A stretch of DNA of 64,000 bases from JACVRW01 sp963803085 (GCA_963803085.1 CAWDLE010000021.1:124001-188000); one strand, 5' to 3'; positions 24,727 through 33,936 are shown, counted from the stretch's first letter. A program made the numbers and translations. Notes: generated by a model not told the origin, from the sequence alone.

Positions 24727-27261
24727 ATGATCACCTTCGGACGACAGCTGGGGCTGGAAGCCAAGATCTGGATCCTCAGTGGCGTCGTGGCCGTCCTCAC
24801 CGTGGTGGCTTACGTCGCCCTGGTGGCGCCGCTCGGGGCCGGGCCGTCCACGCTCGATGTGCCGTGGTGGGCGGTGGCGGCCGGATTCGCGGCCGCCGAG
24901 CGCTGGGTCGTGCACCTGCACTTCCGGCGCAGCACCCACTCGCTGTCGCTCGGCGAGCTGCCGCTCGTGTGTGGCCTGATGTTCCTGCCGGCGCACGAGC
25001 TTGTGCTCGCGGGCCTGGTGGGCTCGTCGCTTGCGCTCGCCTTCGACCGTGAGATCCCGCTCTTCAAGGCCTTCTTCAACCTGGCGCAGTTCACGCTCGG
25101 GACATGCGTGGCGCTGTTCATCGTCGAGGGCCTCACGGCCATGCGCGACCCGCTCGACCCGATGGTCTGGCTCGCAGTGTTCGCCGCGGTGTCGGCCGCC
25201 ACGCTCGTCGCCGACATCTGCGTCGGCGCGGCGGTGACGATCGCCGAGGGGCGGCTCGAGCCGCAGCAGCGGGTCGACATGCTGCTCACGAACTGGACCG
25301 TCGCACTCAGCAACACGTGCATTGCGCTCGCCATCGCCGCCGTTGTGGCCGCTCGCCCCGAGGGCGGCCTGCTGCTGGTGCCGCCCACTGTGCTCCTCAT
25401 GGCCGCGTACCGCGCCTATCTCTCGGAGCGACGCCGGAACTCGGAGCTCGAGTTCCTCTACGAGGCCACCCGCACGCTCTCACGCTCGTCCGAGATCGTC
25501 CCCGAGCTCGAGGCGCTGCTGGCCCGGACCGCCGCCGCCTTCCGGGTTGACGCCGTCGAGCTCGTCCTCTTCTCCGCGGAGCCCAACCGCTCCGCGCGTT
25601 CCTCGCTCAACCGTGACGGGAGTCGGCGCATGCTCGAGCCGATCGACGAGCCGCTGGCCGAGAGCCTGCGCTCACTTGCGGCCGGGCTCAGCGGCCCGGT
25701 CGAGACCGAGCGCATCCACGACTCCGCGCAGCGCGGCTACTTCCGCGGGCGTGGCATGGAGACCGGCGTGGTGGCGCCGCTCCACGGCGAGGCCGGCTGC
25801 GTCGGACTGTTCGCCATCGCCGGCCGCGAGAGCGTGGACCGCAACTTCTCGGAGGAGGACCTGCGGCTGCTCGAGACGCTCACGGGCAACGTGACCGTCG
25901 CGCTCCAGTACGACCGCCTCGAGCAGGCGGTGCGCCAGCTGGAGTCGCTGCAGCACGAGCTCGAGCGCAAGGCGCTCTACGACTCGCTCACGCAGCTCGC
26001 CAACCGCTCGCTCTTCCACAACCGTCTCGAGCACTCCCTGCAGAGCCGCCGCCCGGGCGTGTGCGTGCTGCTGCTCGACATCGACGAGTTCAAGGCGATC
26101 AACGACAGCCACGGGCACCACGCCGGCGACGAGCTCCTGCGTGCGGTGGCCGATCGGCTGCGCGAATGCCTCCGCGAGGGCGACACGGCGGCGCGCCTCG
26201 GCGGCGACGAGTTCGCGCTGTTGCTCGACCGCTCAGGCGGCGAGGACGATGCGAAGGCGGTCGCGAAGCGGCTGCTCAGCGACTTCGAGAACCGGATCGA
26301 CGTGGCAGGCGAGCGGGTGCGCGTACACGTGAGCCTCGGTATCTCGGTCGGCGCCCCCGGCAACAACTCGCCCGACGAGCTGCTGCGCAAGGCCGACGTG
26401 GCCCTCTACGAGGCAAAGCGTCGCGGCAAGAGCCAGTACCGCGTGTTCCACCCCTCGATGCGCGACGCGCTGCGCAAGCGCCGGACTCTCCAGTTCGAGC
26501 TCGAGCGCGCGGTGTCGGACGAGGAACTCTCGGTGGTCTACCAGCCGGTCGTGTCGCTCGCAGACTGTCGCGCGGTGGCCCTCGAGGCGCTGGTGCGCTG
26601 GAACCATCCCGAGCGCGGCCTCGTGCCGCCCGCAGACTTCATCGCCTTCGCCGAGGAGACCGGCGCCGTGGTCGAGATCGGCGCCGTTGTCCTCGAGCGT
26701 GTGGTCCAGAAGGCGGCCGAGCTGCGCATGCCCATCCACGCGAACGTGTGCGCGCCCGAGCTCATCGACCCCGGCTTCCTCGATCGCCTCGACGCGCTCG
26801 TCGAGCGCCACCAGGTGGCTCCGGAGCTGCTGGTCTTCGAGCTCACCGAGCGCGCCTTCGTGGGCGACGACCCGGTGCCGATTGCCGTGCTCGAGGCGCT
26901 GCACCGCCGCGGGATGGGCGTGGCCGTCGACGACTTCGGCACCGGCTACTCGTCACTCGCCTACCTGTCGCGCCTCCCGGTCGACACGATGAAGATCCCC
27001 AAGCAGTTCATCGACGAGGTCACCGGCTCGCGCGAGCACCACGCGCTGGCCCGCGCCGTGATCGAGCTTGGCGCAGCCCTCGACCTGAAGGTCGTGGCGG
27101 AGGGCATCGAGACCCCCGATCAGATCGACGCACTGCGCGCGTTCGGCTGCGAGCTGGGCCAGGGCTTCTACTACGGCCTGCCCACCGACGCCGACCTGGC
27201 GCTGCGACGGGTCGAGCTGATGCGCGAGGACACGGACCGCGCAGTGCTGCGCGCCGTCTAG
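24727..27261 (+). CDS. Membrane GAF-GGDEF-EAL protein (c-di-GMP synthesis/breakdown), riboswitch operon
   Basis: The 844-residue protein begins with six or so membrane helices (about 1-230), then a GAF-like domain (about 240-400) and a short coil. The GGDEF domain has an intact GGDEF at 492-496 and an inhibitory RxxD site (REGD) exactly five residues before it. The EAL domain has E620-A-L, the Asn of HANVCAPEL, FELTE, DDFG at 735-738, AEGIE and GQGFYYG. All catalytic residues seem present in both domains; KIPKQF replaces the common KIDRSF. It could be a cyclase, a phosphodiesterase or both. It lies 3 bases after the protease stop, so it shares the riboswitch leader and may feed back on it. 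Confidence 0.94.
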   Translation: MITFGRQLGLEAKIWILSGVVAVLTVVAYVALVAPLGAGPSTLDVPWWAVAAGFAAAERWVVHLHFRRSTHSLSLGELPLVCGLMFLPAHELVLAGLVGSSLALAFDREIPLFKAFFNLAQFTLGTCVALFIVEGLTAMRDPLDPMVWLAVFAAVSAATLVADICVGAAVTIAEGRLEPQQRVDMLLTNWTVALSNTCIALAIAAVVAARPEGGLLLVPPTVLLMAAYRAYLSERRRNSELEFLYEATRTLSRSSEIVPELEALLARTAAAFRVDAVELVLFSAEPNRSARSSLNRDGSRRMLEPIDEPLAESLRSLAAGLSGPVETERIHDSAQRGYFRGRGMETGVVAPLHGEAGCVGLFAIAGRESVDRNFSEEDLRLLETLTGNVTVALQYDRLEQAVRQLESLQHELERKALYDSLTQLANRSLFHNRLEHSLQSRRPGVCVLLLDIDEFKAINDSHGHHAGDELLRAVADRLRECLREGDTAARLGGDEFALLLDRSGGEDDAKAVAKRLLSDFENRIDVAGERVRVHVSLGISVGAPGNNSPDELLRKADVALYEAKRRGKSQYRVFHPSMRDALRKRRTLQFELERAVSDEELSVVYQPVVSLADCRAVALEALVRWNHPERGLVPPADFIAFAEETGAVVEIGAVVLERVVQKAAELRMPIHANVCAPELIDPGFLDRLDALVERHQVAPELLVFELTERAFVGDDPVPIAVLEALHRRGMGVAVDDFGTGYSSLAYLSRLPVDTMKIPKQFIDEVTGSREHHALARAVIELGAALDLKVVAEGIETPDQIDALRAFGCELGQGFYYGLPTDADLALRRVELMREDTDRAVLRAV

Positions 27262-27297
27262 TCCGCGGCCGCGCGAACGGCAGGCAGCGGAGAGCGT

Positions 27298-28461
27298 CTA
27301 GTTCAGCCGCTCCACGATCATCGCCTGCCCCTGACCGCCGGCCACGCACATCGTCTCGAGGCCGATCGTCTTGTCGTCGGTCTCCAGGCCGTTGATCAGC
27401 GTGGTCATGATGCGGGCGCCCGTCATGCCGAACGGGTGCCCGAGCGCGATCGCGCCGCCGTGCGGGTTCATCTTCTCGAGCGGGATGTTGCACTCGGCCA
27501 TGATCGGGATCACCTGGGCGGCGAACGCCTCGTTCAGCTCGACCGTCTCGACGTCGTCGATCGACATGCCGGCGCGCTCGAGGACCTTCTTGATCGCCCA
27601 GATCGGCGCGACGCCCATGTACTCGGGCTCGTTCGCGGCCGTCGCCGAGGCGATGATCCGCGCGCGTGGCTTGAGACCGAGCTCGTTGGCCTTGGTGTCC
27701 GACATCACGAGCACCGCGGCGGCGCCGTCGTTCAGCGGACACGAGTTGCCGGCGGTGACCTTGCCGCCCTCCTTGAACGCCGGATCGAGCTGCGAGAGCT
27801 TCTCGAGCGTCGAGCTGGCGCGCGGGCCGTCGTCCTTCGCGACCACGGTGCCGTCCGGCAGCGTCACCGGGACGATCTCGCGGTCGAAGTAGCCGCTCTC
27901 CTGCGACTGCACCGCCAGCTCCTGGGAGCGCTGCGCGTACTTGTCCATGTCCGAGCGGCTCACCTCGTAGCGCTCCGCCACGTTCTCGGCGGTCAGGCCC
28001 ATAGAGATGTACGCGTCCGGGTCTCCGTTCTTGCCCTGCAGCTTCTCGTTCTGGTCCTGCGGACGCGCGCCCTCGACGGCCTCGTTGTAGCGCGATACCC
28101 ACTCCACGCCGGCGGCGATGTAAGCATCGCCCTGGCCGGCCACGATCGCGTTCGAGGCCTGGCGAATCGACTCGAGGCTGGACGCGCAATAGCGCGAGAT
28201 GGTCGCGCCGTTCGTGCCGAGCGGGAGGCGCTCGGACAGCAGAGCGATGATGCGACCCATGTTGAAGCCCTGAAGGCCCTGCGGAAGACCGACGCCGCAG
28301 TAGACCTCCTCGATCAGCTCGGGGTCGAGCTCCTGGTTGCGCTCGAGCAGCGCATCCACGACGAACGCGCCCATCTCATCCGGGCGCAGCTGGGCCAGCG
28401 AGCCCTTGAAGGCGCGGCCGATGGGTGTACGAACGGCATCAACGATCACTGGTTCAGGCAT
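27298..28461 (-). CDS. Acetyl-CoA acyltransferase (thiolase)
   Basis: The 387-residue thiolase has nucleophile Cys92 (SRYCASSLES), NPHGGAIALGHPFG, and the second catalytic Cys372 in TMCVAGGQG. Length and motifs match FadA-type degradative thiolases, which cleave 3-ketoacyl-CoA; a biosynthetic acetoacetyl-CoA role cannot be excluded. Lies 10 bases after a type 2 3-hydroxyacyl-CoA dehydrogenase-like SDR in the same direction, which supports beta-oxidation. Confidence 0.93.
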   Translation of the reverse strand: MPEPVIVDAVRTPIGRAFKGSLAQLRPDEMGAFVVDALLERNQELDPELIEEVYCGVGLPQGLQGFNMGRIIALLSERLPLGTNGATISRYCASSLESIRQASNAIVAGQGDAYIAAGVEWVSRYNEAVEGARPQDQNEKLQGKNGDPDAYISMGLTAENVAERYEVSRSDMDKYAQRSQELAVQSQESGYFDREIVPVTLPDGTVVAKDDGPRASSTLEKLSQLDPAFKEGGKVTAGNSCPLNDGAAAVLVMSDTKANELGLKPRARIIASATAANEPEYMGVAPIWAIKKVLERAGMSIDDVETVELNEAFAAQVIPIMAECNIPLEKMNPHGGAIALGHPFGMTGARIMTTLINGLETDDKTIGLETMCVAGGQGQAMIVERLN

Positions 28462-28471
28462 GGCCGGAACC

Positions 28472-29221
28472 CTACTTAGGCGGCATTCGCAAGGCGCCGT
28501 CCAGCCGGATCGTCTCGCCGTTCAGCATCGAGTTCTCGGCGATCTGGCACGCGAGCTGCGCGTACTCCTCGGGCCGCCCGAGTCGTGGAGGGAACGGCAC
28601 CTGGGCACCGAGCGCCTGGCGCGCCTCCTCCGGCAGGCCGGCCAGCAGGGGCGTGTCGAACAGGCCCGGCGCGATCGTGCAGACGCGGATCCCGAGCCGG
28701 GCGAGGTCCCGCGCGGCGGGCAGGGTCAGGCCTACCACCCCGCCCTTCGACGCCGAGTACGCGGTCTGGCCTATCTGGCCGTCGAATGCGGCGATCGAGG
28801 CGGTCATGACGACCGCGCCGCGCTCGCCCTCCGCGTCCGGATCGTTCGCAGCCATTGCCGCGGCGGCGAGCCGCAGCACGTTGAAGGTGCCGATGAGGTT
28901 CACCCGCACGACCGTCTCGAAGGGCTGAAGCGCCGCCGGACCCTCGCGGCCCACGGTGCGCTCCGCCCAGCCGATCCCCGCGCAGGACACCGCCAGTCGC
29001 AGCTCGCCGGCGCTCTCCACCGCGGCGTGCACCTGCGCCTCGTCGGTCACGTCCGCTTTGGCGAAGCTGCCGCCGATCTCCTCGGCGAGTGCCGCTCCGC
29101 GCTCCTCGTTCAGGTCCGCGATCGCCACGCGCGCACCGCGCGTGGCGAGCTCGCGGGCCGTGGCCTCGCCGAGGCCGGACGCGCCTCCGGCGACGAAGGC
29201 GCCTATTCCTTCGAGGTCCAA
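28472..29221 (-). CDS. SDR, 3-hydroxyacyl-CoA dehydrogenase type 2-like
   Basis: The 249-residue SDR has GGASGLGEATARELA at the nucleotide site, NAG-like SCAGIG, and the catalytic YSASKGG. Insertions and the ending ENSMLNGETIRLDGALRMPPK closely follow the HSD10 (3-hydroxyacyl-CoA dehydrogenase type 2) subgroup. It probably oxidises 3-hydroxyacyl-CoA for the downstream thiolase. Its ATG directly abuts the dodecin stop (29221/29222). Confidence 0.9.
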   Translation of the reverse strand: MDLEGIGAFVAGGASGLGEATARELATRGARVAIADLNEERGAALAEEIGGSFAKADVTDEAQVHAAVESAGELRLAVSCAGIGWAERTVGREGPAALQPFETVVRVNLIGTFNVLRLAAAAMAANDPDAEGERGAVVMTASIAAFDGQIGQTAYSASKGGVVGLTLPAARDLARLGIRVCTIAPGLFDTPLLAGLPEEARQALGAQVPFPPRLGRPEEYAQLACQIAENSMLNGETIRLDGALRMPPK

Positions 29222-29428
29222 CTACTCGCTGACCCGCTCCACCAGGAACGAGATCCGGACGAGGGCGCGCCACTCGTCGAGGTTCTCTCCGCGCAGTCCC
29301 GTGGATACCACGTCGACCGCCTTGATGTTGCGCAGTGACACGCGTGCGTCGTCGAGGGCGGCCTTGACGGCGCCGTCCGAGCTCTCCGGCGAGCTTCCGA
29401 CCACCTCGATGATCTTTGTGACGGCCAC
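29222..29428 (-). CDS. Dodecin-family flavin-binding protein
   Basis: The 68-residue protein MAVTKIIEVVGSSPESSDGAV...VVSTGLRGENLDEWRALVRISF is a typical dodecin. This small protein forms a dodecamer that stores flavin (or CoA) and protects it from light. The Trp of EWRA, which stacks on the flavin, is present. It is the first gene of a unit with a flavin/NAD-type SDR and thiolase; a flavin buffer beside fatty-acid oxidation genes makes sense. Confidence 0.93.
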   Translation of the reverse strand: MAVTKIIEVVGSSPESSDGAVKAALDDARVSLRNIKAVDVVSTGLRGENLDEWRALVRISFLVERVSE

Positions 29429-29484
29429 GGGGCTCCTTTGTTCGGGGTTGTGCGCAGCCTATCTCGGCATGTAGCTTCCGGGTC

Positions 29485-29985
29485 ATGGAGGCCAGCACCG
29501 AGGAGCACAGCGGCTACCTCGACTTCTCGCGGGTATCGCCCGGTGAGCTGATGGGCATGGGGGCGGCGCTGGTGCTGTTGGCATCGCTCTGGCTGCCCTG
29601 GTTCACGACCAGCTCGGACAACCCGAACTCGAAGCTGCCGGGCGGCGTATCGGGTGGCGACAGCGCGAATGCCTGGCAGGTCTTCTCGACGCTCGACTGG
29701 CTGCTGGTGTCCGCATGCGCGGCGCCGTTCATCCTCACCTGGATCATCGCGCGTGGGCACGCGCTCACCTGGAAGCCGGGTGAGGTGACGATGATCGTCG
29801 GGATCGTCGCCTTCATGCTGATCCTCTGCAACGGGATCATCCTCGGGCGCCCCGGAGACAGCGTCGACATCGGCCTCGCGATTGGCTACTTCGTGGGCCT
29901 GCTGGCGTCGCTCGGCATGCTGGCCGCCGGCTATCTGCGCCAGGCCGTCTACGAGACAGCGCGCAAGCCGCCCGGCGTCATATAG
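29485..29985 (+). CDS. Four-helix integral membrane protein, unknown function
   Basis: The 166-residue protein has four predicted helices: MGAALVLLASLWLPWF, WLLVSACAAPFILTWIIA, VTMIVGIVAFMLILCNGII and IGLAIGYFVGLLASLGMLAAGYL. A loop after helix 1 contains TTSSDNPNSKLPGGVSGG. No catalytic motif is seen. Just upstream (11 bases) of glpX on the same strand; a shared transcript is plausible, a shared function is not evident. Confidence 0.75.
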   Translation: MEASTEEHSGYLDFSRVSPGELMGMGAALVLLASLWLPWFTTSSDNPNSKLPGGVSGGDSANAWQVFSTLDWLLVSACAAPFILTWIIARGHALTWKPGEVTMIVGIVAFMLILCNGIILGRPGDSVDIGLAIGYFVGLLASLGMLAAGYLRQAVYETARKPPGVI

Positions 29986-29996
29986 CGTCCGGCCGC

Positions 29997-30995
29997 ATGG
30001 AATCAGGGGCGCCGAAGCCCGATCGCAACCTCGCGATGGAGCTCGTGCGTACGACCGAGTACGCCGCGCTCGCGTGCGCCCGCTGGATCGGGCGCGGCGA
30101 CAAGGAGGGCGCCGACGGCGCGGCCGTGGACGCGATGCGGCTGCTGCTCGACACGGTGTCCATGGACGGCCTGGTCGTGATCGGCGAGGGGGAGAAGGAC
30201 GAGGCCCCGATGCTCTACAACGGCGAGCACATCGGCGACGGATCGCCGCCCCAGGTGGACATCGCCGTGGACCCGCTGGAGGGAACCGAGCTGTGCGCGA
30301 AGGGCCTCCCGAACGCCATCGCAACGATCGCGCTCTCGGAGCGCGGCACCATGTTCGACCCGGGCCCCTGCGTCTACATGCTGAAGATGGCCACCTCGCG
30401 TGAGCTGGCGGATCTGCTCGACCTCGACCGCCCGATCGGCGAGACGCTCGAGCTGATGGCCAAGGAGAAGGGGGTCGGCGTGGGGGATCTCGTGGTGATC
30501 ATGCTCGACCGCGACCGCCACGAGGACTACATGCGCGAGATCCGCGACGTGGGCGCTCGCATCCGCCTGATCCCGCACGGCGACGTGTCAGCGGCGCTCG
30601 TGGCGGTGACGCAGGACTCGCCGGTGGACCTCCTTTTCGGAATCGGCGGCACGCCGGAGGGGGTGCTTGCCGCGGCGGCCATCCAGTGCACCGGCGGCCA
30701 GATCCTCGGGCGCCTGTGGCCGCGCTCAGATCAGGAGCGTGCGGCGGCGCTCGAGGCCGGCTACGACCTCGACGAGACCCTCGACAAGGACCGCCTCGTG
30801 TCCGGCAACGACGTCTTCTTCGCGGCCACGGGCGTGACGGACGGCGAGATGCTGGACGGCGTGCACTACATCGGCCCCCGCGGCGCCACCACAGAGTCGA
30901 TCTCCATGCGCTCCCGCTCCGGCACCGTCCGGAGAATCAACGCACGTCACGACCGCGCGAAGCTTCGCGAGATCACCGGCGAGCGCTTGGGGTGA
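29997..30995 (+). CDS. glpX: Class II fructose-1,6-bisphosphatase
   Basis: The 332-residue GlpX-type enzyme has GEGEKDEAPMLYNGE (from residue 63) and DIAVDPLEGTELCAKG (from 88), the metal- and substrate-binding acidic motifs of class II FBPases. Later it has GIGGTPEGVLAAAAIQC. It dephosphorylates fructose-1,6-bisphosphate in gluconeogenesis and is the main FBPase of most actinobacteria. Its 3' end overlaps a convergent gene by 23 bases. Confidence 0.95.
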   Translation: MESGAPKPDRNLAMELVRTTEYAALACARWIGRGDKEGADGAAVDAMRLLLDTVSMDGLVVIGEGEKDEAPMLYNGEHIGDGSPPQVDIAVDPLEGTELCAKGLPNAIATIALSERGTMFDPGPCVYMLKMATSRELADLLDLDRPIGETLELMAKEKGVGVGDLVVIMLDRDRHEDYMREIRDVGARIRLIPHGDVSAALVAVTQDSPVDLLFGIGGTPEGVLAAAAIQCTGGQILGRLWPRSDQERAAALEAGYDLDETLDKDRLVSGNDVFFAATGVTDGEMLDGVHYIGPRGATTESISMRSRSGTVRRINARHDRAKLREITGERLG

Positions 30996-31650
30996 TCGCC
31001 GCCTCCGCGGCCTCCGCGGCCGCGCGCAGAGCGCCGACGCGGGACGGCTCGAGGTCGAGGTTCGCCAGCGAGCGCAGGAACGCGTGCGTCACGATCACGT
31101 GGATCCGCAGCTGGGTCTGCTCGTAGATCCAGCCGCTGAGGCCGGTCGCGATCGTGGGATAGAAGTTCACGACCTCGGACGAGACGAGCAGGGTCACCTC
31201 GTCCGCGTCGTCCGCCACCGGCTCGCGCCGCACGCCGAGTCTCAGGAAGCCGCGTCCGCGGCCGCGTTTTGCCACCAGCACGCCGCGATCGATCGGCCAG
31301 GTCACCGTGCCGCCGTCTGCGTCGATGTCGTACTCCGGCTTGCGGAAGCGAAGCAGCACGAAGGGGCGGGTGAGGAACACGACCTCGCGCGAGTCCTCGT
31401 AATAGAGCACGCGGATGAGCCCGAGCGAGAAGCGCGAGAGGAAGCTCCAGTAGGTGCGCGCGAGCCGCTCGAGGTACTCGGGCGACCAGATCCTCTCGAG
31501 CTCGGCGCGCGGCAGCGTGACATCGGCCACCTGCTTGCTTCCAACGGCGCCGTCCTCCGAGGCGCCGGGCTGCTCCACCTGGAGAATCACCACGCGCGCA
31601 CCCGCCCGGCGCTGGCGTTCGAGTAAGCGGCGAGGGTCCCGGGGCCTCAC
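30973..31650 (-). CDS. Conserved hypothetical protein coupled to moeA
   Basis: The 225-residue protein has no signal peptide or clear enzyme motif. It has an aromatic, basic helix-rich segment (WSPEYLERLARTYWSFLSRFSLGLIRVLYYEDSREVVFL) and a beta-rich middle that contains WPIDRGVLVAKRGRGRGFL and VTLLVSSEVVNFYPTIATGL. The GTG start at 31650 overlaps the moeA stop (GTGA), so it is translated after moeA. I do not recognise the family; a lipid- or polyketide-cyclase-like fold is possible. Confidence 0.65.
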   Translation of the reverse strand: MRPRDPRRLLERQRRAGARVVILQVEQPGASEDGAVGSKQVADVTLPRAELERIWSPEYLERLARTYWSFLSRFSLGLIRVLYYEDSREVVFLTRPFVLLRFRKPEYDIDADGGTVTWPIDRGVLVAKRGRGRGFLRLGVRREPVADDADEVTLLVSSEVVNFYPTIATGLSGWIYEQTQLRIHVIVTHAFLRSLANLDLEPSRVGALRAAAEAAEAAITPSARR

Positions 31651-32888
31651 AGGAGCTCGACCTCCACGCGCTCGCCGGCCGCCAGCTCGCCGTCCCCGTG
31701 CTGGATCAGCGCCAGGCCATCCGCGCCGAGCATCGAGGTGAGTATGTGCGAGCCCTGCGCGCCGGTCGGCTCGGCCACGAGCCCATCCTCGGTGTGCCGC
31801 AGCTTCACCCTCACCGTCTCGTCGCGGCGCGGGTTGCGCGCGACGGCGTGAGCGAGCACGGCGCTCGCGCGCGCTGCGTCCGGCGGAGCGCCCTGAAGCG
31901 CGGCGAGCGCGGGACGCGCGAAGAGCTGGAAGGTCACCATCGCCGAAACCGGGTTGCCGGGCAGACCGAACGCGAGCGTATCGCCGCGCGCGCCGAACCA
32001 GGTGGGCTTGCCGGGGCGCAGGCGCACACCCCAGAAACGCTCCTCGACGCCGAGGTCGCGCAGCGCATCCTTCACGTGGTCGTGCGGTCCCACCGAGACA
32101 CCCCCCGACACGATCACCACATCGGCGGCGTCGAGCGCCTCGCGAAGCGCGGCCCGTGTCCCCTCAGGCGTGTCCGGCACTGTGCCGCGGCCCGCCAGCG
32201 TGCCGCCCGCACGCGCGACCTGCGCCGCTAGTGCAAAGCCGTTCGAGCCGTAGATCCCGCCCGGGGCGAGCGGCTCGCCGGGAGGTGTGAGCTCGTCGCC
32301 GGTGATGAGGACGAAGACGCGCGGGCGCTGGGCGCAGCGGAGCTTTGGGCGGCCGACCGACGCCGCTACGCCCAGCTCGGCGGGGCCCAGCACGGCGCCG
32401 CGTTGCAGAACGACAGCACCGAGGGAGATGTCCTCGCCCGCCCGGCGGATGTTGGCGCCCGGCTCGGTCGCCGGCACCTTCACGCGACTCGGTTGCGCTT
32501 TCCGTTGTATTTCAACGGAAACCTCGACCGAGTCGAGCTCGCCAGCCTTGACTGCTGTCGTTCGCTCGACAGGGACCACGGCGTCCGCGCCCTCCGGCAC
32601 CACCGCTCCGGTCGAGATCCGAATCGCCGCGCCAGGCCGAACCGCCTCCGCGGCCGGGTGTCCGGCGCGCGCCTCGCCGATCACCTCGAGCTCCGCCTCG
32701 GGCCCGGCGATCAGCGCGTAACCGTCCATTGCGGAGCTGTCGAAGGGCGGCACGTCGATGCCGCTCGTCACGTCCTCGGCCAGCACTCGACCGAGTGCGA
32801 GGTCAAGCGGGACGTCCTCGTCGCCCAGCCGGGTCACAGCATCGAGCACACGGCCGCGGGCGTCGTCGATCGAGATCAGGTCGCTCAC
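31647..32888 (-). CDS. moeA: Molybdopterin molybdenumtransferase
   Basis: From the GTG at 32888 (VSDLISIDDARGRVL) the protein has 413 residues. It contains the MoeA signatures PPFDSSAMDGYAL, GAAIRISTGAVVPEGADAVVPVE and VLITGDEL, plus VSGGVSVGPHDHVKDAL and the C-terminal beta-barrel MoeA domain. It inserts molybdate into adenylylated molybdopterin. No other moa/mob genes are nearby. The open frame extends upstream to 33179, but that part is antisense to the GGDEF gene. The region between moeA and the divergent GGDEF gene (61 bases) should hold both promoters. Confidence 0.93.
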   Translation of the reverse strand: MSDLISIDDARGRVLDAVTRLGDEDVPLDLALGRVLAEDVTSGIDVPPFDSSAMDGYALIAGPEAELEVIGEARAGHPAAEAVRPGAAIRISTGAVVPEGADAVVPVERTTAVKAGELDSVEVSVEIQRKAQPSRVKVPATEPGANIRRAGEDISLGAVVLQRGAVLGPAELGVAASVGRPKLRCAQRPRVFVLITGDELTPPGEPLAPGGIYGSNGFALAAQVARAGGTLAGRGTVPDTPEGTRAALREALDAADVVIVSGGVSVGPHDHVKDALRDLGVEERFWGVRLRPGKPTWFGARGDTLAFGLPGNPVSAMVTFQLFARPALAALQGAPPDAARASAVLAHAVARNPRRDETVRVKLRHTEDGLVAEPTGAQGSHILTSMLGADGLALIQHGDGELAAGERVEVELL

Positions 32889-32949
32889 GGGCCCAATCTT
32901 GTCCGAATTCCGCCCCAGTCCGCCGTTTGCGGGGGTACGATCCGGCGCA

Positions 32950-33936
32950 GTGACATCCGTCCGTGGACCCCTCGCGCGCTTGGACAGGTCGCGGGACGAG
33001 CTTGCGAAGGCGTGGCTCGTCCGTTTGATCGAGCGCGCGTCGCTGGACGAAATCCGGGAACTGCCCACCGAACGGATCGCTCGCGAGCTGCCGGAGCTGA
33101 TCGGCGACATCGTCCGCCAGGCGTGGGAGTCGGAGGGCGATCCGTACGACCTGTCGAAGGAGCAGGCCGAGCGCGCCACCTCGCTCGCGACGCTTCGCGG
33201 AGGCGGGCGCGAGGTTCAGGCCGCCGACGTGGCGCGCGACCTCGCCGCACTCCAGAGCGTGCTGGTGCACGCGCTTCGCGAGGAGATCGGCGAGACGGAG
33301 CCCGAGCGATTCGCCGAGGCGGTCGAGCACCTCGTCGAGGCCACCGGCGCCATCCAGGCGGCCGCGATGGAGGCGCACGTGCAGACACGTTCGCGCGAGC
33401 TCGAGTCGCAGGCGAACACCGATCCGCTCACCGGCCTCGGAAATCTGCGCGCTCTCCAGCGCCAACTCGGGATCCTGCTCGAGGTCCACAAGCGCTACCG
33501 ACACCCGTTCGGCCTGCTGCTGATGGACATCGACGGGCTCAAGCGGATCAACGACTCGCACGGCCACCAGGCCGGCGACCGCGTGCTGATGCAGGTGGCG
33601 ATGTCGCTGCGCCGTTCGATCCGGTCGGTGGACACCGCCGCTCGAATCGGCGGTGACGAGTTCTGCGTGCTGCTTCCCCAACAGGACCTGAAGAGCGCCG
33701 CCAAGCTCGCGGCGCGCCTTGCGACCGCCGTGGAGGAAGAGGTGGCCACTCCCGGGGACCCGCCCGTGACGATGTCGATCGGGGTGGCAGCATCGCCGGA
33801 GCACGGCGACGACGCCGAGGCGCTGATCGACACCGCCGACCGCGCGATGTACCGCGCGAAGGCCGCCGGCGAGGGCATAGCGCTCGGCGACCCGCCCGGC
33901 ACGCAGGGCGTCGCGGCCGAAGAGGCCACGACCTAG
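32950..33936 (+). CDS. Diguanylate cyclase (GGDEF) with RsbR-like N-terminal domain
   Basis: The 328-residue protein starts at a GTG (32950). The N-terminal helical part (LDRSRDELAKAWLVRLIERASLDEIRELP...LIGDIVRQAWE) looks like the RsbR/RsbRD sensor domain of stressosome-type proteins. The GGDEF domain has GGDEF at 234-238 in AARIGGDEFCVLLP and an RxxD site (RSVD) five residues earlier, so it should be an active, product-inhibited cyclase. No EAL is attached. With the EAL/GGDEF protein at 24.7 kb this makes two c-di-GMP enzymes in the window. Confidence 0.9.
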   Translation: MTSVRGPLARLDRSRDELAKAWLVRLIERASLDEIRELPTERIARELPELIGDIVRQAWESEGDPYDLSKEQAERATSLATLRGGGREVQAADVARDLAALQSVLVHALREEIGETEPERFAEAVEHLVEATGAIQAAAMEAHVQTRSRELESQANTDPLTGLGNLRALQRQLGILLEVHKRYRHPFGLLLMDIDGLKRINDSHGHQAGDRVLMQVAMSLRRSIRSVDTAARIGGDEFCVLLPQQDLKSAAKLAARLATAVEEEVATPGDPPVTMSIGVAASPEHGDDAEALIDTADRAMYRAKAAGEGIALGDPPGTQGVAAEEATT

